Below are positions 1 through 10,611 of a stretch of DNA of 64,000 bases, one piece after another; positions within the stretch are counted from its first letter, which is position 1, and the number at the start of each line of letters is the position of its first letter. The notes under the pieces were generated by a model. That model had not been told where the DNA came from, did no database searches, and saw only the letters and a list, made by a program, of their open reading frames with translations. A program made the position numbers and the translations under genes. This stretch comes from Flavobacteriales bacterium (GTDB lineage: Bacteria > Bacteroidota > Bacteroidia > Flavobacteriales_F > PHOS-HE28), in NCBI GenBank assembly GCA_016713875.1, contig JADJOI010000003.1:3596001-3660000 (forward strand), given 5' to 3'.

Positions 1-2
1 GG

Positions 3-1001
3 TGGAACTACATCGACAACCTCAAGCGCATCCTCATCGTCCGTCCGATCATCCTCATGCTCATCATCTTCATCAGCGGCTACGTGTTCGTGAGCTTCTT
101 CCTCAAGCCCATTTCGACATGGTGAAGCAGGTGGACCGACCACCCACAGCAACCTCAGCCATCGGCTCACGGCTGCGCATCCGCATGACGAGATCGGGCA
201 GCTCACCGCCACCTTCAACCGCATGCTCGACCGGCTCGAGTCAGCCTTCAACGTGCAGAAGCGCTTCGTATCGAATGCCTCGCATGAGCTCCGCAATCCG
301 CTCACGGCCATCGGCGGCAAGATCGATGTGGCGCTGATAAAGGACCGCGGCACCGAGGAATACAAAGAGACCCTCAAGGCCATCTCGGTCCACATCCGAA
401 GCCTCAGCGCGCTCACCAACAACCTGCTTGAACTGGCCAACAGCGATGTGGAGACGCTCTTCCAGAACCTGGAGGAGGTGCGGGTGGACGAGGTGCTTTG
501 ACCTGCCGCGAGAACCTGCTCAAGCAGAACCCCGACTATCGCGTGGACATCCGCTTCGAGGGCATCAGCGACGATGGGGCCGACCTGCTGTGCAAGGGCA
601 AGAGCAAGCTGCTGGAGACCGCCTTCATCAACATGGCCGAGAATGCCTGCAAGTATTCCGAGGACCGCACGGTGCGTATCCGCGTCACCGCTGACAAACG
701 CAACATCATCCTGTTCTTCACCGACCATGGCATCGGCATGCCGGAGGAGTACCTGAAGCACCTCTTCGAGCCTTTCCACAGGGGTCGCAACGTGCATGGT
801 GTCTCCGGCAAGGGCATCGGGCTGGCGCTGGTCAAGGGCATCATCAAGCTGCACTCCGGGAAGATCTTCGTGCAGTCCAAGGTCAACCGCGGCACCACCA
901 TTGAGATCGCGCTGCCCAAGATGGCCTGGAGCCGCTGGCCGGTCTTTAAGGCGGTTTTAACGAGGCGCGCGTTGAAGGCCGACCGAGGCGCTGATCTTTA
1001 A
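3..1001 (+). pseudogene. Sensor histidine kinase, 5'-partial and frameshifted
   Basis: This is the C-terminal part of a membrane-bound two-component sensor kinase, which would autophosphorylate on histidine and pass phosphate to a response regulator that is not in the window. Three reading frames must be joined. Positions 3-113 encode a transmembrane helix, about 130-250 a HAMP-like linker, and 223-500 the HisKA dimerisation domain with the phospho-acceptor motif SNASHELRNPLTAI. Positions 498-1001 encode the HATPase domain with an N-box (NMAENACKYS), G1 box (DHGIGMP) and G2 box (GKGIGLALV). A base missing near 497 would explain the HisKA to HATPase break, and another lies near 112-130. The N-terminus and sensor domain lie outside the window. 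Sequencing error and true decay cannot be separated here. Confidence 0.85.
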
Positions 1002-1049
1002 TGAGGCTTAATGCCATGCTAAGCGGGCTTTAAGGAGGCGGTTCCAGCT

Positions 1050-2138
1050 TTGTCGGGCCGGATGACCCTCGCCGAGTTCCACAGCCACCTGTTGCCGCGC
1101 CTGCGTGCGGAGATCGCCCAGTTGTTCCCGGCCCATTTCGCCTTGGTGATGGCCACGGGCATCGTCTCCATAGGCGCTTACCAGTTGGGCATGCCCATGG
1201 CGGCTCAAGTGTTGTTCGGCTTCAACAAGACAGCCCACCTTATTCTGTGGCTGATGCTCCTGCTCCGGCTCATCTTCTACAGCGACCGGTTCCTTCGGGA
1301 CATCTCCGATCACGCCGGAGCCCGGCTTCCTCACCGTGGTGGCCGCCACCAATGTGCTGGGCAGCCAGTACGCCATCATCGCCGAAGACCCTGGGCCGGC
1401 ACGCTGGCTCTATTACCTCGGCTTCGCGCTCTACGTGGCCATCATCTACTTCTTCTTCGTGATGATCACCGTGAAGCGGGGCAAGCCAACGCTCGAGATG
1501 GGGATCAATGGGGTGTGGCTGCTCATGGTGGTGTCTACCCAATCGGTAGTCGTCCTAGGGACCCAACTGGCCGACCTGCTCTCTTCATCTCCAAGGAAGC
1601 GGCCTTGTTCATCTCGATGCTCCTGTTCTTCATCGGATGCATGCTCTACATCATCGCGATCCCTGATCTTCTACCGCCTCACCTTCTTCGAGATGAGGGC
1701 CGAGGAGTGCGCCCCGCCGTTCTGGATCAGCATGGGTGCGGTGGCCATCACCACCCTCGCCGGGGCTACTTTGATCAACGCCGCATCCCAGTGGGAGCTG
1801 CTGGCCGCTCAAGCATTCATCACCGGCCTCACGCTACTGTTCTGGGGTTTCGGCACCTGGTGGATCCCGATCATCATCGTGCTCGGGATGTGGCGCCATC
1901 TGTACCGCCTGATTCCCATGAGCTACCACCCGCAGTACTGGGGCATGGTATTCCCGATCGGCATGTACACGGTATGCACCTACAGGCTTGCCCAAGCGCT
2001 GGAACTCCACTTCCTGCTGCCCATCCCGCAAGCGCTGGTGTACATGTCGCTGTTCGCATGGGCCACCGTAATGACCATGTGGCTGCGCCTGACCTTGGAG
2101 AACTCGCTCTCATTCACCTCAAAACGAGCAAGCCATGA
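1050..2138 (+). pseudogene. TDT/SLAC1-family transporter (tellurite resistance/C4-dicarboxylate type), frameshifted
   Basis: This is a multi-spanning inner-membrane transporter of the TDT family, which includes TehA, Mae1 and SLAC1. The family signature FPAHFALVMATGIVSIG lies near the N-terminus and is followed by about nine hydrophobic segments. A purine-rich RBS (aaggagg, 1032-1038) precedes a TTG at 1050 and an ATG at 1062, and either could be the start. The coding potential moves between two frames at about 1320, 1575, 1665 and 2105, so at least four indels are implied. The last shift gives a stop at 2136-2138 that overlaps the next start as ATGA, the usual sign of translational coupling. 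Family placement is fairly secure, but the substrate is unknown. Confidence 0.75.
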
Positions 2139-2996
2139 ACACGCCCTTCACCACCATCGAGACCCGGCACACACCAGTTGAACCGATCAGCCGGCTAAAG
2201 GAGATGACCGTGCCCGACTTCGAGTCAGTGCCCGGATCCCCGCACGCGCACTATTACGGAGAGGTGGGCTCCTATCCTTCGACATCAAGCATGTGCGCTA
2301 CGGGCCCATGAGCGCCGTGCCTTCCATCGTGGGCGACATCCGCGAAGGGGTCAACGGCTCGGTCATTAAGCTCGAGTTCGACATCGAGGAGCACTACACC
2401 ATGACCAAGCGGATGTACGGCGCTACGTTGATTCCGTTGAGCCTCATCTTCATCCTGCTGAGCGTGCTGATGCACTGGGGAACCGAGTACCAATGGCAGA
2501 GCCTGACTGCCTCTGGATCCTTCCTGGCGATGTCCCTGCTCATCATCTGGTTCGCCAAGGTCTCCTCAAGAGCATCCGCAAGAAGGAGCTCGGAGAGTAC
2601 ATAGAGGCCGTGGATGGGCATGTCATGGTGAACACGAGCCTGGGCGACCACAGGCACTCCCTGGAGCTGAGCCCCCGCCTGAGGCGCTACATCGATCCGG
2701 TGCCGGTCGGTCGGTGCCTGCACCATGCGCTGACGTTGGCAGAACGCTTCATGTGGGGCGAGAGCCAGCAGCAAGCATGGAGACGGCCTGGAAGAACCGG
2801 TCGATCACCACTGCGAATTGAGGATGTGAATAAGAGAGCAGGCCGTGCCTTTCCTCACTTCTTCACCGCCGCTGCCGCAGACTCTAGACTTTGTCCCGCG
2901 CTTAGGGTTCAGACCATAGCGAAGAAGGGCCACCGAAGAGGACTGAGCTGGGCTTGGGCAGGGCTATCGGCTCTTAAACCCACGGTGGGCGGTTAA
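2135..2996 (+). pseudogene. Unrecognised membrane protein, frameshifted, uncertain 3' end
   Basis: The reading starts at an ATG overlapping the transporter stop. The frame changes near 2270-2290 and again near 2560-2580. Two hydrophobic helices are visible (about 2428-2475 and 2510-2560), with a charged segment before them and a basic segment (KSIRKKELGEYIEAVDG) after them. I do not recognise a family. The 3' end is unclear: the last frame stays open into the left end of the insertion sequence at 2959, so the original terminus may have been lost. The coupling to the transporter upstream suggests one operon. Confidence 0.4.
2959..2970 (+). repeat. Left terminal inverted repeat of the ISAs1-family element
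   Basis: The sequence cagggctatcgg is the exact reverse complement of 4175-4186. The similarity weakens after this point. Confidence 0.8.
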
Positions 2997-3077
2997 TCGA
3001 TCGTAGGTCGGGGGTCTTGATCCCCACCATTGAGAAGGAGTGCTTGCGGCCTCTCGCTCACATGCGGGAACCGCACC

Positions 3078-4181
3078 ATGGACCTGTTGGAGCCCTTCGA
3101 GGAACTGGAAGACCCGCGCATCGACCGCACCAAGCGGTATCCGCTGAGCTCGCTCTTGCTGCTGATCCTCTCGGCGGTGCTCAGCGATTGCCAGGGAGCC
3201 AGCGAGATCGCCCACTTCGGCCTGGCCAAGCTCGATTGGTTCAAACGCCACGGCCACTTCACGGATGACAAGGTGCCATCGCACGACACGATCGGCGACC
3301 TGCTCCGGCGGCTCGATCCGGTGGCCTTCGCCGCCTGCTTCGCCCGGTGGACGGCCCGCGTGTGCCAGATCACCGAAGGAGAGCTGGTGGCCAGTGATGG
3401 CAAGCGCTTGCGCGGCAGCTACGATCGGCTCGATGGCAAGGAGGCCATCCACATGATCAGCGCATGGAGCCACCAGAACCAGCTTGTGCTGGGGCAACTG
3501 CAAAGTGGATGGCAAGACCAACGAGATCACGGCCATCCCCGCATTGCTTGAAATGCTGGAGTTGAAGGGTGGTGAGCATCGATGCCATGGGTTGCCAGAA
3601 AAAGATCGCAGCACTGATCCAGGAGCGCAAGGCCGACTATCTCCTGGGCTTGAAGGAGAACCAGCCCGAACTGCTCGAAGAGGTCGCCCTTGCCTTCGTC
3701 CATCACAAGACCCACAGCCACGACCAGCAGGACACCAAAGGCCATGGTCGCGTGGAAACACGCGGATGCGCGAAGTGATCGACGATCCTACGTGCTCTCC
3801 GATGCGGCGCATTGGACCGGCTTGCGTTCACTGGTGCGCGTCCAGGCCATCACCCACCGGGTGATCGAGAGCAAGACCACCAGCCAGACCCGCTACTACC
3901 TCTCCAGCCTCAAGACCGATGCACGCAGGTTCAACGCCCTGATACGCGCCCATTGGGGCATCGAGAACTCGCTGCACTGGGTCTTGGACGTCACCTTCCA
4001 GGAAGACGCCTCCCGCGTGCGGAAGGACCACGCCGATCGCAATCTGGCCACCATCCGCCGATGGGCCCTCAACCTCTGTAAACTGGACCGGACACCCAAG
4101 CTCACCATGAACCTCAAGCGCAAGCAGGCCTCCTACTCAGATGCCTTCCGTGAGCAACTCCTAAGGATTAAGACCCGATAG
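3078..4181 (+). pseudogene. ISAs1-family DDE transposase, frameshifted
   Basis: This transposase would catalyse movement of the surrounding element. The chosen ATG gives the typical N-terminus MDLLEPFEELEDPR. Catalytic motifs in order are DGKRLRGS (about 3400), SIDAMGCQ (about 3577) and WGIENSLHWVLDVTF (about 3955), matching the DDE triad layout of the family. The joined product is about 365 residues, normal for ISAs1. Frame changes occur near 3495, 3570 and 3755-3770, so the element appears inactive as read. The breaks lie at short homopolymers and may be sequencing errors. Confidence 0.85.
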
Positions 4182-4186
4182 CCCTG
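4175..4186 (+). repeat. Right terminal inverted repeat of the ISAs1-family element
   Basis: The sequence ccgatagccctg is the exact reverse complement of 2959-2970. It contains the last bases of the transposase gene, including its TAG stop. Confidence 0.8.
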
Positions 4187-4785
4187 ACAGAGCACCATCA
4201 CACTATCGGATGCCATCGTCGCGGCGGACATTGTGCAGCAAGCTTTCCGCGCGATCGGGCAAGAGGATAGCGCCTACACGTACTTGCATCGCATGGTATG
4301 GCTGCAGGACAGCCTGACCAACGTGAACAACTTGTACAAGGTGCAAGGCATGACCTTCGAGCAGGAACTGAAGGACCACGAGGATGCCAAATTGAAAGCC
4401 GAAGCCTCCGCCGCCCGCTCCCGCAACATCCAGTTCGGCATCATCGCCCTCATCGTTCTCACACTGGGCATCTTCCTGCTGGTGTTCAGCCGTACGGCGG
4501 TCGTTGGCGCCAAGGCCATCAAGAACCTCTCGCCGATCGCGCTGCTGCTCTTCTTCGAGTTCATCAATCTGCTGCTGCATCCGTTCTTGGACCGCATCAC
4601 CAACCACTCACCGATCCTGATGCTGTTGTGCATGGCCGCGATCGCAGGGGCTGCTGATCCCGCTGCACCACCGCATGGAGAAGCTCATCACCAATATGCT
4701 TGTATCGAAGAACAACCGCGTACGATTGGAGGCGGCGAGAAGGACGATCGAGGAGTTGGAGTCCAACACCGACAGCGCCCAATGA
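4187..4785 (+). pseudogene. TPR membrane protein, copy A, 5'-truncated by the IS
   Basis: Only the last TPR-like helices and the membrane module remain. The reading from about 4200 gives residues that align with copy B (DAFKRIG corresponds to QQAFRAIG here), so the break falls inside the gene at the IS boundary. The C-terminal module follows: a coiled segment (FEQELKDHEDAKLKAE), then RSRNIQFG, three hydrophobic helices, and an end of type RRTIEELE. A surplus base in the G run near 4650 breaks the frame. Restoring it gives a stop at 4783-4785 that overlaps the start of copy B as ATGA. No 5' portion is present upstream of the IS. Confidence 0.75.
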
Positions 4786-6215
4786 GGAAGTACATCACGA
4801 TCGCCCGGCCGGTCGTCTTTGTGTTAGCAAGCATGGTTCACCTCGTGCTATCTGCGCAGCAGTTCGTCAGTCAACCGCGGTTCGATTCCTTGCGAACGCG
4901 CTATGACTTGTCACGGCCGCCGCAAGAGCGTTATTGGATCACCAGCAACCATCGGTGGGCATGTTGGAACAGAGGGCTCAAGCAGGAGGCCCGACAGTCT
5001 GCCAAAGAGGAGCTTGAACTTGCCGAGCAACTGCAGGTGGACACTTTGCTCGCCAACGCCTACGACGACCTGAGCGGAAGCTTTATCGGTTCATCGGAAA
5101 GCGCGCTGCAATTGAAGTACTCGCAGAAGGCGCTGGAACATGCGAATGCTTCGGGAAGCCATGACTATATCGGCACCGTGCAGAAGGGCTTTGCCTCCAT
5201 CTATAAGCCGTTGGGAGACTTTCCCCTGGCCAGACTACTTGAGGAAGGCGTTGACCAACCTGCGCCGACCATCGCAGATCAATCGGGCGTGTTGTCATAT
5301 GAGCGATTGTTTCAGGTTGATGGGGCAAGCCGATTCCGCGCTGTACTGGGCGCAGCGGTCGAACATTGTGACCAACCCGGCTGAGGATACGTACGGCTAC
5401 GCGCTCGTATTATGTGCCTTGGGCGGCCTATGCGGCCAAGGGCGAACGCGACTTGGCCGAGGTGCATTTCAAGCGTTGCATCGAGGTGGCTGAGTCGTTC
5501 AAGGTGATGGTTCCGCTCTATGCAGCGCTGGTTGCCCGTGGGCGCATGAAGCTGGAGGCGGAGGACGTGGAGGGAGCGATCGCCGATGGCCGACGGGGCT
5601 TGAAGGTGAGCCAGGACGGGGACGATCTGGTCGGTATGATCGAGTCAACAGAGCTGCTGCGTGATGCCTTCAAACGCATTGGTCGCCTCGATAGCGCATT
5701 CCACTTCTTCACATTTAAAGCGGCCTATGACGACAGTTTGAGGAACGTGACCAACCTGAACAAGCTACAGAACATGGCCTTCGAGCAGGAGCTGAAGGAT
5801 CGAGAGGATGCGAAGCTGAAGGCCGAAGCCGCAGAGGCCCGCTCCCGCAACATCCAGTTCGGCATCATCGCCCTCATCGTGATCACGCTGGGCATCTTCC
5901 TGCTGGTGTTCAGCCGAACGGCGGTGGGGGCGCCAAGGCCATCAAGAACCCTCTCGCTCATCGCGCTGCTGCTCTTCTTCGAGTTCATCAATCTGCTGCT
6001 GCATCCGTTCTTGGACCGCATCACCAACCACTCGCCGATCCTCATGCTGCTTTGCATGGCCGCCATAGCAGGGTTGTTGATCCCACTGCACCACCGCATG
6101 GAGAAGCTCATCACCAACATGCTTGTATCGAAGAACAACCGCGTACGATTGGAAGCGGCGCGGCGGACGCATCGAAGAGTTGGAAGCAAGGCCAACAGAC
6201 ACGGGCCCGAGATGA
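4782..6215 (+). pseudogene. TPR membrane protein, copy B, frameshifted
   Basis: This is the second member of the tandem family. An N-terminal signal-like helix (about residues 8-24, ending near LSAQQ) is followed by TPR helices, a coiled linker and the shared three-helix membrane module. Such proteins resemble the sensor half of Bacteroidota TPR histidine kinases or LuxR-type regulators but carry no kinase or DNA-binding domain. Frame changes lie near 5240, 5300, 5405, 5935 and 6168. The restored end RRTIEELE continues to a TGA at 6213-6215. The function is unknown; a membrane-tethered scaffold or sensor is plausible. Confidence 0.7.
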
Positions 6216-6253
6216 TGGGAATGATGCGTAACACACCTCAAGGACGATCGATC

Positions 6254-7702
6254 ATGAAGGTGGTCCGGCTGCTCTGTGCGGTTGTCATCATGAGCACCAT
6301 CGGAGATCTGCGTGCACAGCCTTTCGATACGATTCAAACGCGGTTCAGCACGCTGCCGTTGGAAGAACTGATCGTACGGGAAAAAAGCGACCACCGACGC
6401 GCGTGAGAAGGTCGCGCTGCTCTCCAGGCTCGTAATGAAGTACCTGTACCTCAACAAGCAGGACGAATGCACGAGCACCTCGATCCGCACGCTTGAGGTG
6501 GCCGAACCCACCAGGAACGACACGCTTATCGGCAGGGCGCATCTGGCCATCGGGTCGGCATTCACCATCGCCAATGACGTGAACGGGGCATTGAAGCATT
6601 ACAACTTATCGCTCGACCACTACACAAGTGCTGGTGACAGTATTTGGATGGGCGCGGTGTGCAAGGAGCTCGCCGTGCTCTATCAACGCGTGGGCGACAA
6701 TGATGGCTCCATGCGCTACATGCGCAAAGCGCTGGCTTTGGGCATGCCCCCCGGGATCCGTTCGCGAGGGCTGTCAACAATAGCCCGGGTCTTCATGGAC
6801 CGTGGCGAGCTCGATTCCGCGCTGTACTACACCAAGCAAGTGGAAATGGTCGGTTCACCAGGCGTGGACCCATGGACCTACACGTATTCGAACGGTGCGC
6901 TTGCCGCAGTGTATGCGGCCCGGAAAGAGAACCATCTGGCCGAGCTGCATTTCAAGCGCACGATCGCCGCTGCTGATTCGTTCCAACTACCGCTTCCCCT
7001 CGTTCAGTTCGCTTCGGAGTATGCTTCCTTGCTCATGGAACAGGGCCGCACAGCGGAGGCGCAATCCATCGCGCAATTGGCTTTCCGAGCCGCAGAAGGG
7101 GTGAGCAACCCAGGGATGGCGCAGAGAGCTGCCGAAGCCCTGGCCGATGCATACCATGCGAACGGCAGGACGGATAGCGCGTTCCATTACGCGAAGCTCT
7201 GCATCTCATTTCGCGACAGCGTTATCTCCACGCAGAACCGCAGCCAGCTCCAGAGCCAGCTCTTCGCGCAGCAGCTCAAGGACATGGAGGATGCCAAATT
7301 GCGCGCGGAGGAAGTCGCGACCCGCTCCCGCAACATCCAGTTCGGCATCATCGCCCTCATCGTTATCACGCTGGGCATCTTCCTGCTGGTGTTCAGCCGC
7401 ACGGCGGTGGTCGGCGCCAAGGCGATCAAGAACCTTTCGCTCATCGCGCTGCTGCTCTTCTTTGAGTTCATCAATCTACTGGTGCATCCTGTACTGGGTG
7501 AACTCACGCACCACTCGCCGTTGCTGATGCTGCTGTGCATGGCCGCCATCGCCGCGTTGCTCATCCCGCTGCACCACCGCATGGAGAAGCTCATCACCAA
7601 CATGCTCGTGAGCAAGAACAACCGGGTGCGGTTGGAGGCGGCGCGGCGGACGATCGAGGAGTTGGAGGGGGCGGGGAAGGGGAGGCCGATGCGGCGGGTT
7701 GA
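6254..7702 (+). pseudogene. TPR membrane protein, copy C, frameshifted at both ends
   Basis: This is the third tandem paralog. The ATG at 6254 gives a signal peptide (VVRLLCAVVIMSTIGDLRAQ); an ATG at 6212 overlapping the copy B stop is an alternative. After a frame change near 6385, a long open stretch encodes about six TPR-like helical pairs, then the linker QQLKDMEDAKLRAEE and the shared RSRNIQFG membrane module with three helices. As read, the frame runs on to 7985 across the opposite-strand PH gene. One indel in the G-rich stretch at 7668-7685 instead gives the expected stop at 7700-7702. The TPR part differs from copy B while the 3' module is nearly identical. Confidence 0.75.
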
Positions 7703-7780
7703 ACACGGACTGGTCGTGCTCCACTGTCGAGCAATCAGGGATCACAGTTCCCGTTCGAACTGCGGAGCGAAATGCTCCTC

Positions 7781-8320
7781 TCAACGGGCTGCGATCGCAT
7801 CCAACCGTTCGAGAATGCGGCGCAGCAGCACCACGGTCTCCTCACTGGCCGCTGAGGAAGGACTGGTTTGTTCAGGTTCGCGCCCATGCTTCAAGGCTTC
7901 GCGCTGTGCCAGGATCCGGTCGCGGAACTCGTGCGCGTCGATGATGCCGATCAACCGCATGTCGTGCGCTTGTCCCTGGCTCTGACCGGCCGTCTCGAAC
8001 TTCAGGATGCTCAGGTTGAAGTGCTTGAGCAGAGGACCCTCCACGAAAGTCACATCCTGGATGTTCTCCAACGGGATCGTCTTCTCGATCTGGAACAGGA
8101 TGCCCTTGCGGTAGCGCAGCAGCTTCGGCCCCAACTCGCATTCCAACTTATCGAAGTAATGGCGGGCCCACCATTGACCCACACCAAGCACCCAGATCAC
8201 GGCCAGCGGAATGCACACGACCGTTGCAGCAAGGAATAGGGCGACCTGAAGCACCAGGTACGGTCGTATGAGCGGGTTGAAGCGCGCGCGTAGCGGTTCG
8301 GGCGGGGTAACGTCGGTCAT
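7781..8320 (-). CDS. PH domain-containing membrane protein (bPH_2/YdbS-like)
   Basis: This is a protein of about 179 residues. The ATG at 8318-8320 gives MTDVTPPEPLRARFNPL. A hydrophobic segment (about residues 20-50) would form one or two membrane helices. The bacterial PH-like region follows (about residues 65-130), with the pattern LLRYRKGILFQIEKTIPLEN IQDVTFVEGPLLKHF that is typical of bPH_2 proteins. The C-terminal 35 residues look like a coiled coil (EETVVLLRRILERLDAI). A longer reading with no support extends upstream to 8806. The gene converges on TPR copy C. The family function is poorly defined; membrane-associated scaffolding is the usual guess. Confidence 0.7.
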   Translation of the reverse strand: MTDVTPPEPLRARFNPLIRPYLVLQVALFLAATVVCIPLAVIWVLGVGQWWARHYFDKLECELGPKLLRYRKGILFQIEKTIPLENIQDVTFVEGPLLKHFNLSILKFETAGQSQGQAHDMRLIGIIDAHEFRDRILAQREALKHGREPEQTSPSSAASEETVVLLRRILERLDAIAAR

Positions 8321-8423
8321 GCGCCTTTTCGTGTTTCTGTGGTGGCCAATGCCGAATGTACCGGTTCCCACCAGTCGGGTCGCTTGTTGTCCGCTAGCCT
8401 TGCACTGAAGAGGATCGTTGAAA

Positions 8424-8457
8424 GCGGCGAGAAGGACGATCGAGGAGTTGGAGTCCA
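8424..8457 (+). repeat. Orphan copy of a TPR-gene 3' end
   Basis: Thirty-four bases match the 3' end of TPR copy A, starting at its codons for the AARRTIEELES region (near 4731-4764). No TPR gene precedes it; the PH gene promoter region lies to its left and the 3' end of the S41 protease gene to its right. It lies in the same orientation as the TPR cluster. Confidence 0.7.
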
Positions 8458-8547
8458 CCTCCGCCACGGCTTCTGCGGATGAAAGGGCGGGAAAGGGTGA
8501 GGCGCCGTAGATCCGGTCAGTGGTACTATGCCCGTGCCGTTGGTGGT

Positions 8548-10376
8548 TCAGCGACAGCTCGAGGATCGATCCGCCCTCAGCGGGTTCGTGAGGCTGCCTG
8601 CACCAGATGCGTCTTGAAGCAGCAGGATCGCATGCGCCGATCCCGGTTCGTCCGTGTCGATGGGATCTGCTTCGGAAACGTTGTACCACGTCGAGTGGAC
8701 CGTCGAAGCACTTCCGGGAAGGACACCAGCGGCCATCCGATCGCGTGCGCGCTGGATGGTTTCCTCGCGCCATGCGCCTGCCGGGTGCCACGGTGTGATC
8801 GTGCAAGCGGCGATCCCATCGTGCTTCATGGCGAAAGGCAATGCGCGTTCACCGGTCGGTTCAAACGATGGTTCGCTATCAAGCACGATGTCAGGAACGA
8901 CACCCTCCAGTTGCACACTGGTCCCCGATGGTCGGAAGAAGAGGCCCACGGTGATCTTGGCGGAACCAGTGGAGGTCACTGCGCCATCAGCATCAGCGAT
9001 CGGCGCGAGGGGCACCATGTTCTGGATGGTGCCTTTGCCGTAGGTCCGAGGTCCACCCAGCACCACGGCGCGCTTGTGGTCCTGCAAGGCGGCCGCGAAG
9101 AACTCAGAGGCCGATGCGCTGTGCTCGTTCACGAGCACGACGAGCGGTCCTCGATAGCGGGCCCGCTCCGGGGTCGTCGAAAGCACGCGCACGGTGCCGT
9201 CACGGGGCAAGGCGCTGCGCGACGGGTCCCGCATCGAGAAAGAGGCCGAGGATGTGGATGGTCTCGCTCATGCTGCCGCCCTGGTTGTCGCGCAGGTCGA
9301 TGGCGAGGCCGCCGATCCCTGCGTACAGGAGGGTGTCGAGCAGTTCCGCGACGTCCTGGGAACAGCGCGGCGCGCTCCCGCCGGACAGGTCGGTATAGAA
9401 GCGCGGCAAGGTGATCACACCGATGGGTGGACCGGCACCACGCACCACACATGCCCGCGCCTGGCCCGCCGCAGGGTGGATGAGCGCGCGTTCCAGGACC
9501 ACGGTCCGTTGTTCGCCGTCCGCCTGGCGAAGGATCAGCTCCAGCGTGCTTCCGGCCGGGCCACGAAGCAGGTCCACCGTTGCGTCGATGGAAAGACCAG
9601 GCACCGGCACGGGTGCGGCGTTCAGCTCGCGCACCGTCAGCAGCTCATCGCCCATGGCCAATGCACCGCCCAACGCCGCGGGGCCGCCGGGTTCCATCGA
9701 CCCGATGCGGATGCGGCCATCGGTGCTCGACAGCGTGACACCGATGCCGACGAAGCTCTGCGTCATCGCATGGTCGAAGCCCGTACGCTCTTCCGCCGAC
9801 AGGTAGGTGCTTTGTGCGTCATGCACGTTCGCCAGCGTGCCAAGGAAAAGGTCCATGCGTTCTTCACGTCCGCGCTCGATCCGGGCGCGCAGGTCGTTCT
9901 GTGCGCGGGCCCGCACAAGGGCCCTGGCCTCATCTGCGGAACCGCCCAGGGCAGCACGGACCTCCGAGCTGCGTTCGGCGAGTCGGCAATGCCAGCGTCG
10001 GTCCGGTTCTGCGTGCGCAGTGGGCGTGCCGTCCCCATCGACCAGTGCCAGGGCGCAACAGACCGGCGTACATCAGGCTGTCGCAGCGATGCACGAACGA
10101 TGGCACACCGTGCGCCAGTTGGTCATCGATGTGCAAGCGATCGCTGGCCAGAATTTCGCGCTCTGGCGCTGAGAGATAGAGGGTGTCCGGGTCAAGGGTG
10201 CGCAGGTAGCTGTCGAAGACGTCCGCTGAGAACCGGTCGTCGATGGCTCGTGGCGCGAAGTGCCGCTCCCGCAGGATCGTCATCAGCTCGGCGATGCGCG
10301 CGCTGTCGGCGTCCAGTTGCGCGGGGCAGAAAGTGCAGCAGGACAGGCAAAGAGCGAATCCCGTGATGCGTAGCAT
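8548..10376 (-). pseudogene. S41-family C-terminal processing protease (Prc/Ctp type), two frame breaks
   Basis: This is a periplasmic serine protease of the tail-specific protease family. A signal peptide (MLRITGFALCLSCCTFCPAQ) starts at 10376. An N-terminal region with YLRTLDPDTLYLS resembles Prc/Tsp. A PDZ-like segment lies near 9600-9760 (VGIGVTLSS, IGSMEPGGPA). The catalytic core carries NEHSASASEFFAAAL (serine) and TYGKGTIQ (lysine). Indels near 10055 and 9230, the latter in a CCCC run, break the frame; restoring them joins about 610 residues. The C-terminus ends at 8548, just right of an orphan TPR tail. Proteolytic function depends on whether the frame breaks are real. Confidence 0.8.
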
Positions 10377-10511
10377 GATCCGAAGGTATCGGCAGTGGCA
10401 TGCGTGGGATCCAAGGAACTGTTAATGGCCGGTTGCTGTTAGTGGTAACGGAGCGGGTTGCTGCATGAAGGCGAAAGTCAGCGCGCATCTCTCCAAAGGC
10501 TGGAGTCGGTA

Positions 10512-10556
10512 AGAAGGACGATCGAGGAGTTGGAAGGTGGGCCGCGCAAGGACTAA
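10512..10556 (+). repeat. Second orphan copy of a TPR-gene 3' end, with stop codon
   Basis: These 45 bases translate as RRTIEELEGGPRKD followed by a stop, the characteristic C-terminus of the TPR paralogs at 4.2-7.7 kb. The segment agaaggacgatcgaggag is identical to the other copies. Nothing upstream resembles the rest of such a gene. The surrounding intergenic stretch (10377-10611) has no other feature I can support. Confidence 0.7.
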
Positions 10557-10611
10557 CCCCATATCGCGTCCCAAAGCCCCTCGATGATATCGGGGTCTTG
10601 AGCCTCCGTTG

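Larger units (their letters stand above)
2959..4186 (+). mobile_element. ISAs1-family insertion sequence
   Basis: A 1228 bp element is bounded by matching 12 bp inverted ends, cagggctatcgg at 2959-2970 and its complement at 4175-4186, with further partial similarity (tcttaa) just inside. The right end overlaps the transposase stop codon. The single internal gene is an ISAs1-type DDE transposase. The ten bases flanking each side (2949-2958 and 4187-4196) do not match, so no target duplication is visible. The right flank continues directly into a TPR gene lacking its 5' portion, which suggests a deletion next to the element. Confidence 0.85.

Noticed and set aside
1008..1379. Minus-strand frame opposite the transporter start
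   Set aside because: There is no motif; it is antisense to the conserved TDT signature.
3495..3770. Programmed frameshifting in the transposase
   Set aside because: ISAs1 transposases are normally a single frame, and three breaks without slippery-site features fit errors or decay better.
2949..4196. Target-site duplication around the ISAs1-family element
   Set aside because: The flanking ten-base segments do not match.
8479..10366. Plus-strand frames opposite the S41 protease
   Set aside because: They are rich in Arg and Ala, lack domains, and are antisense to conserved protease motifs.
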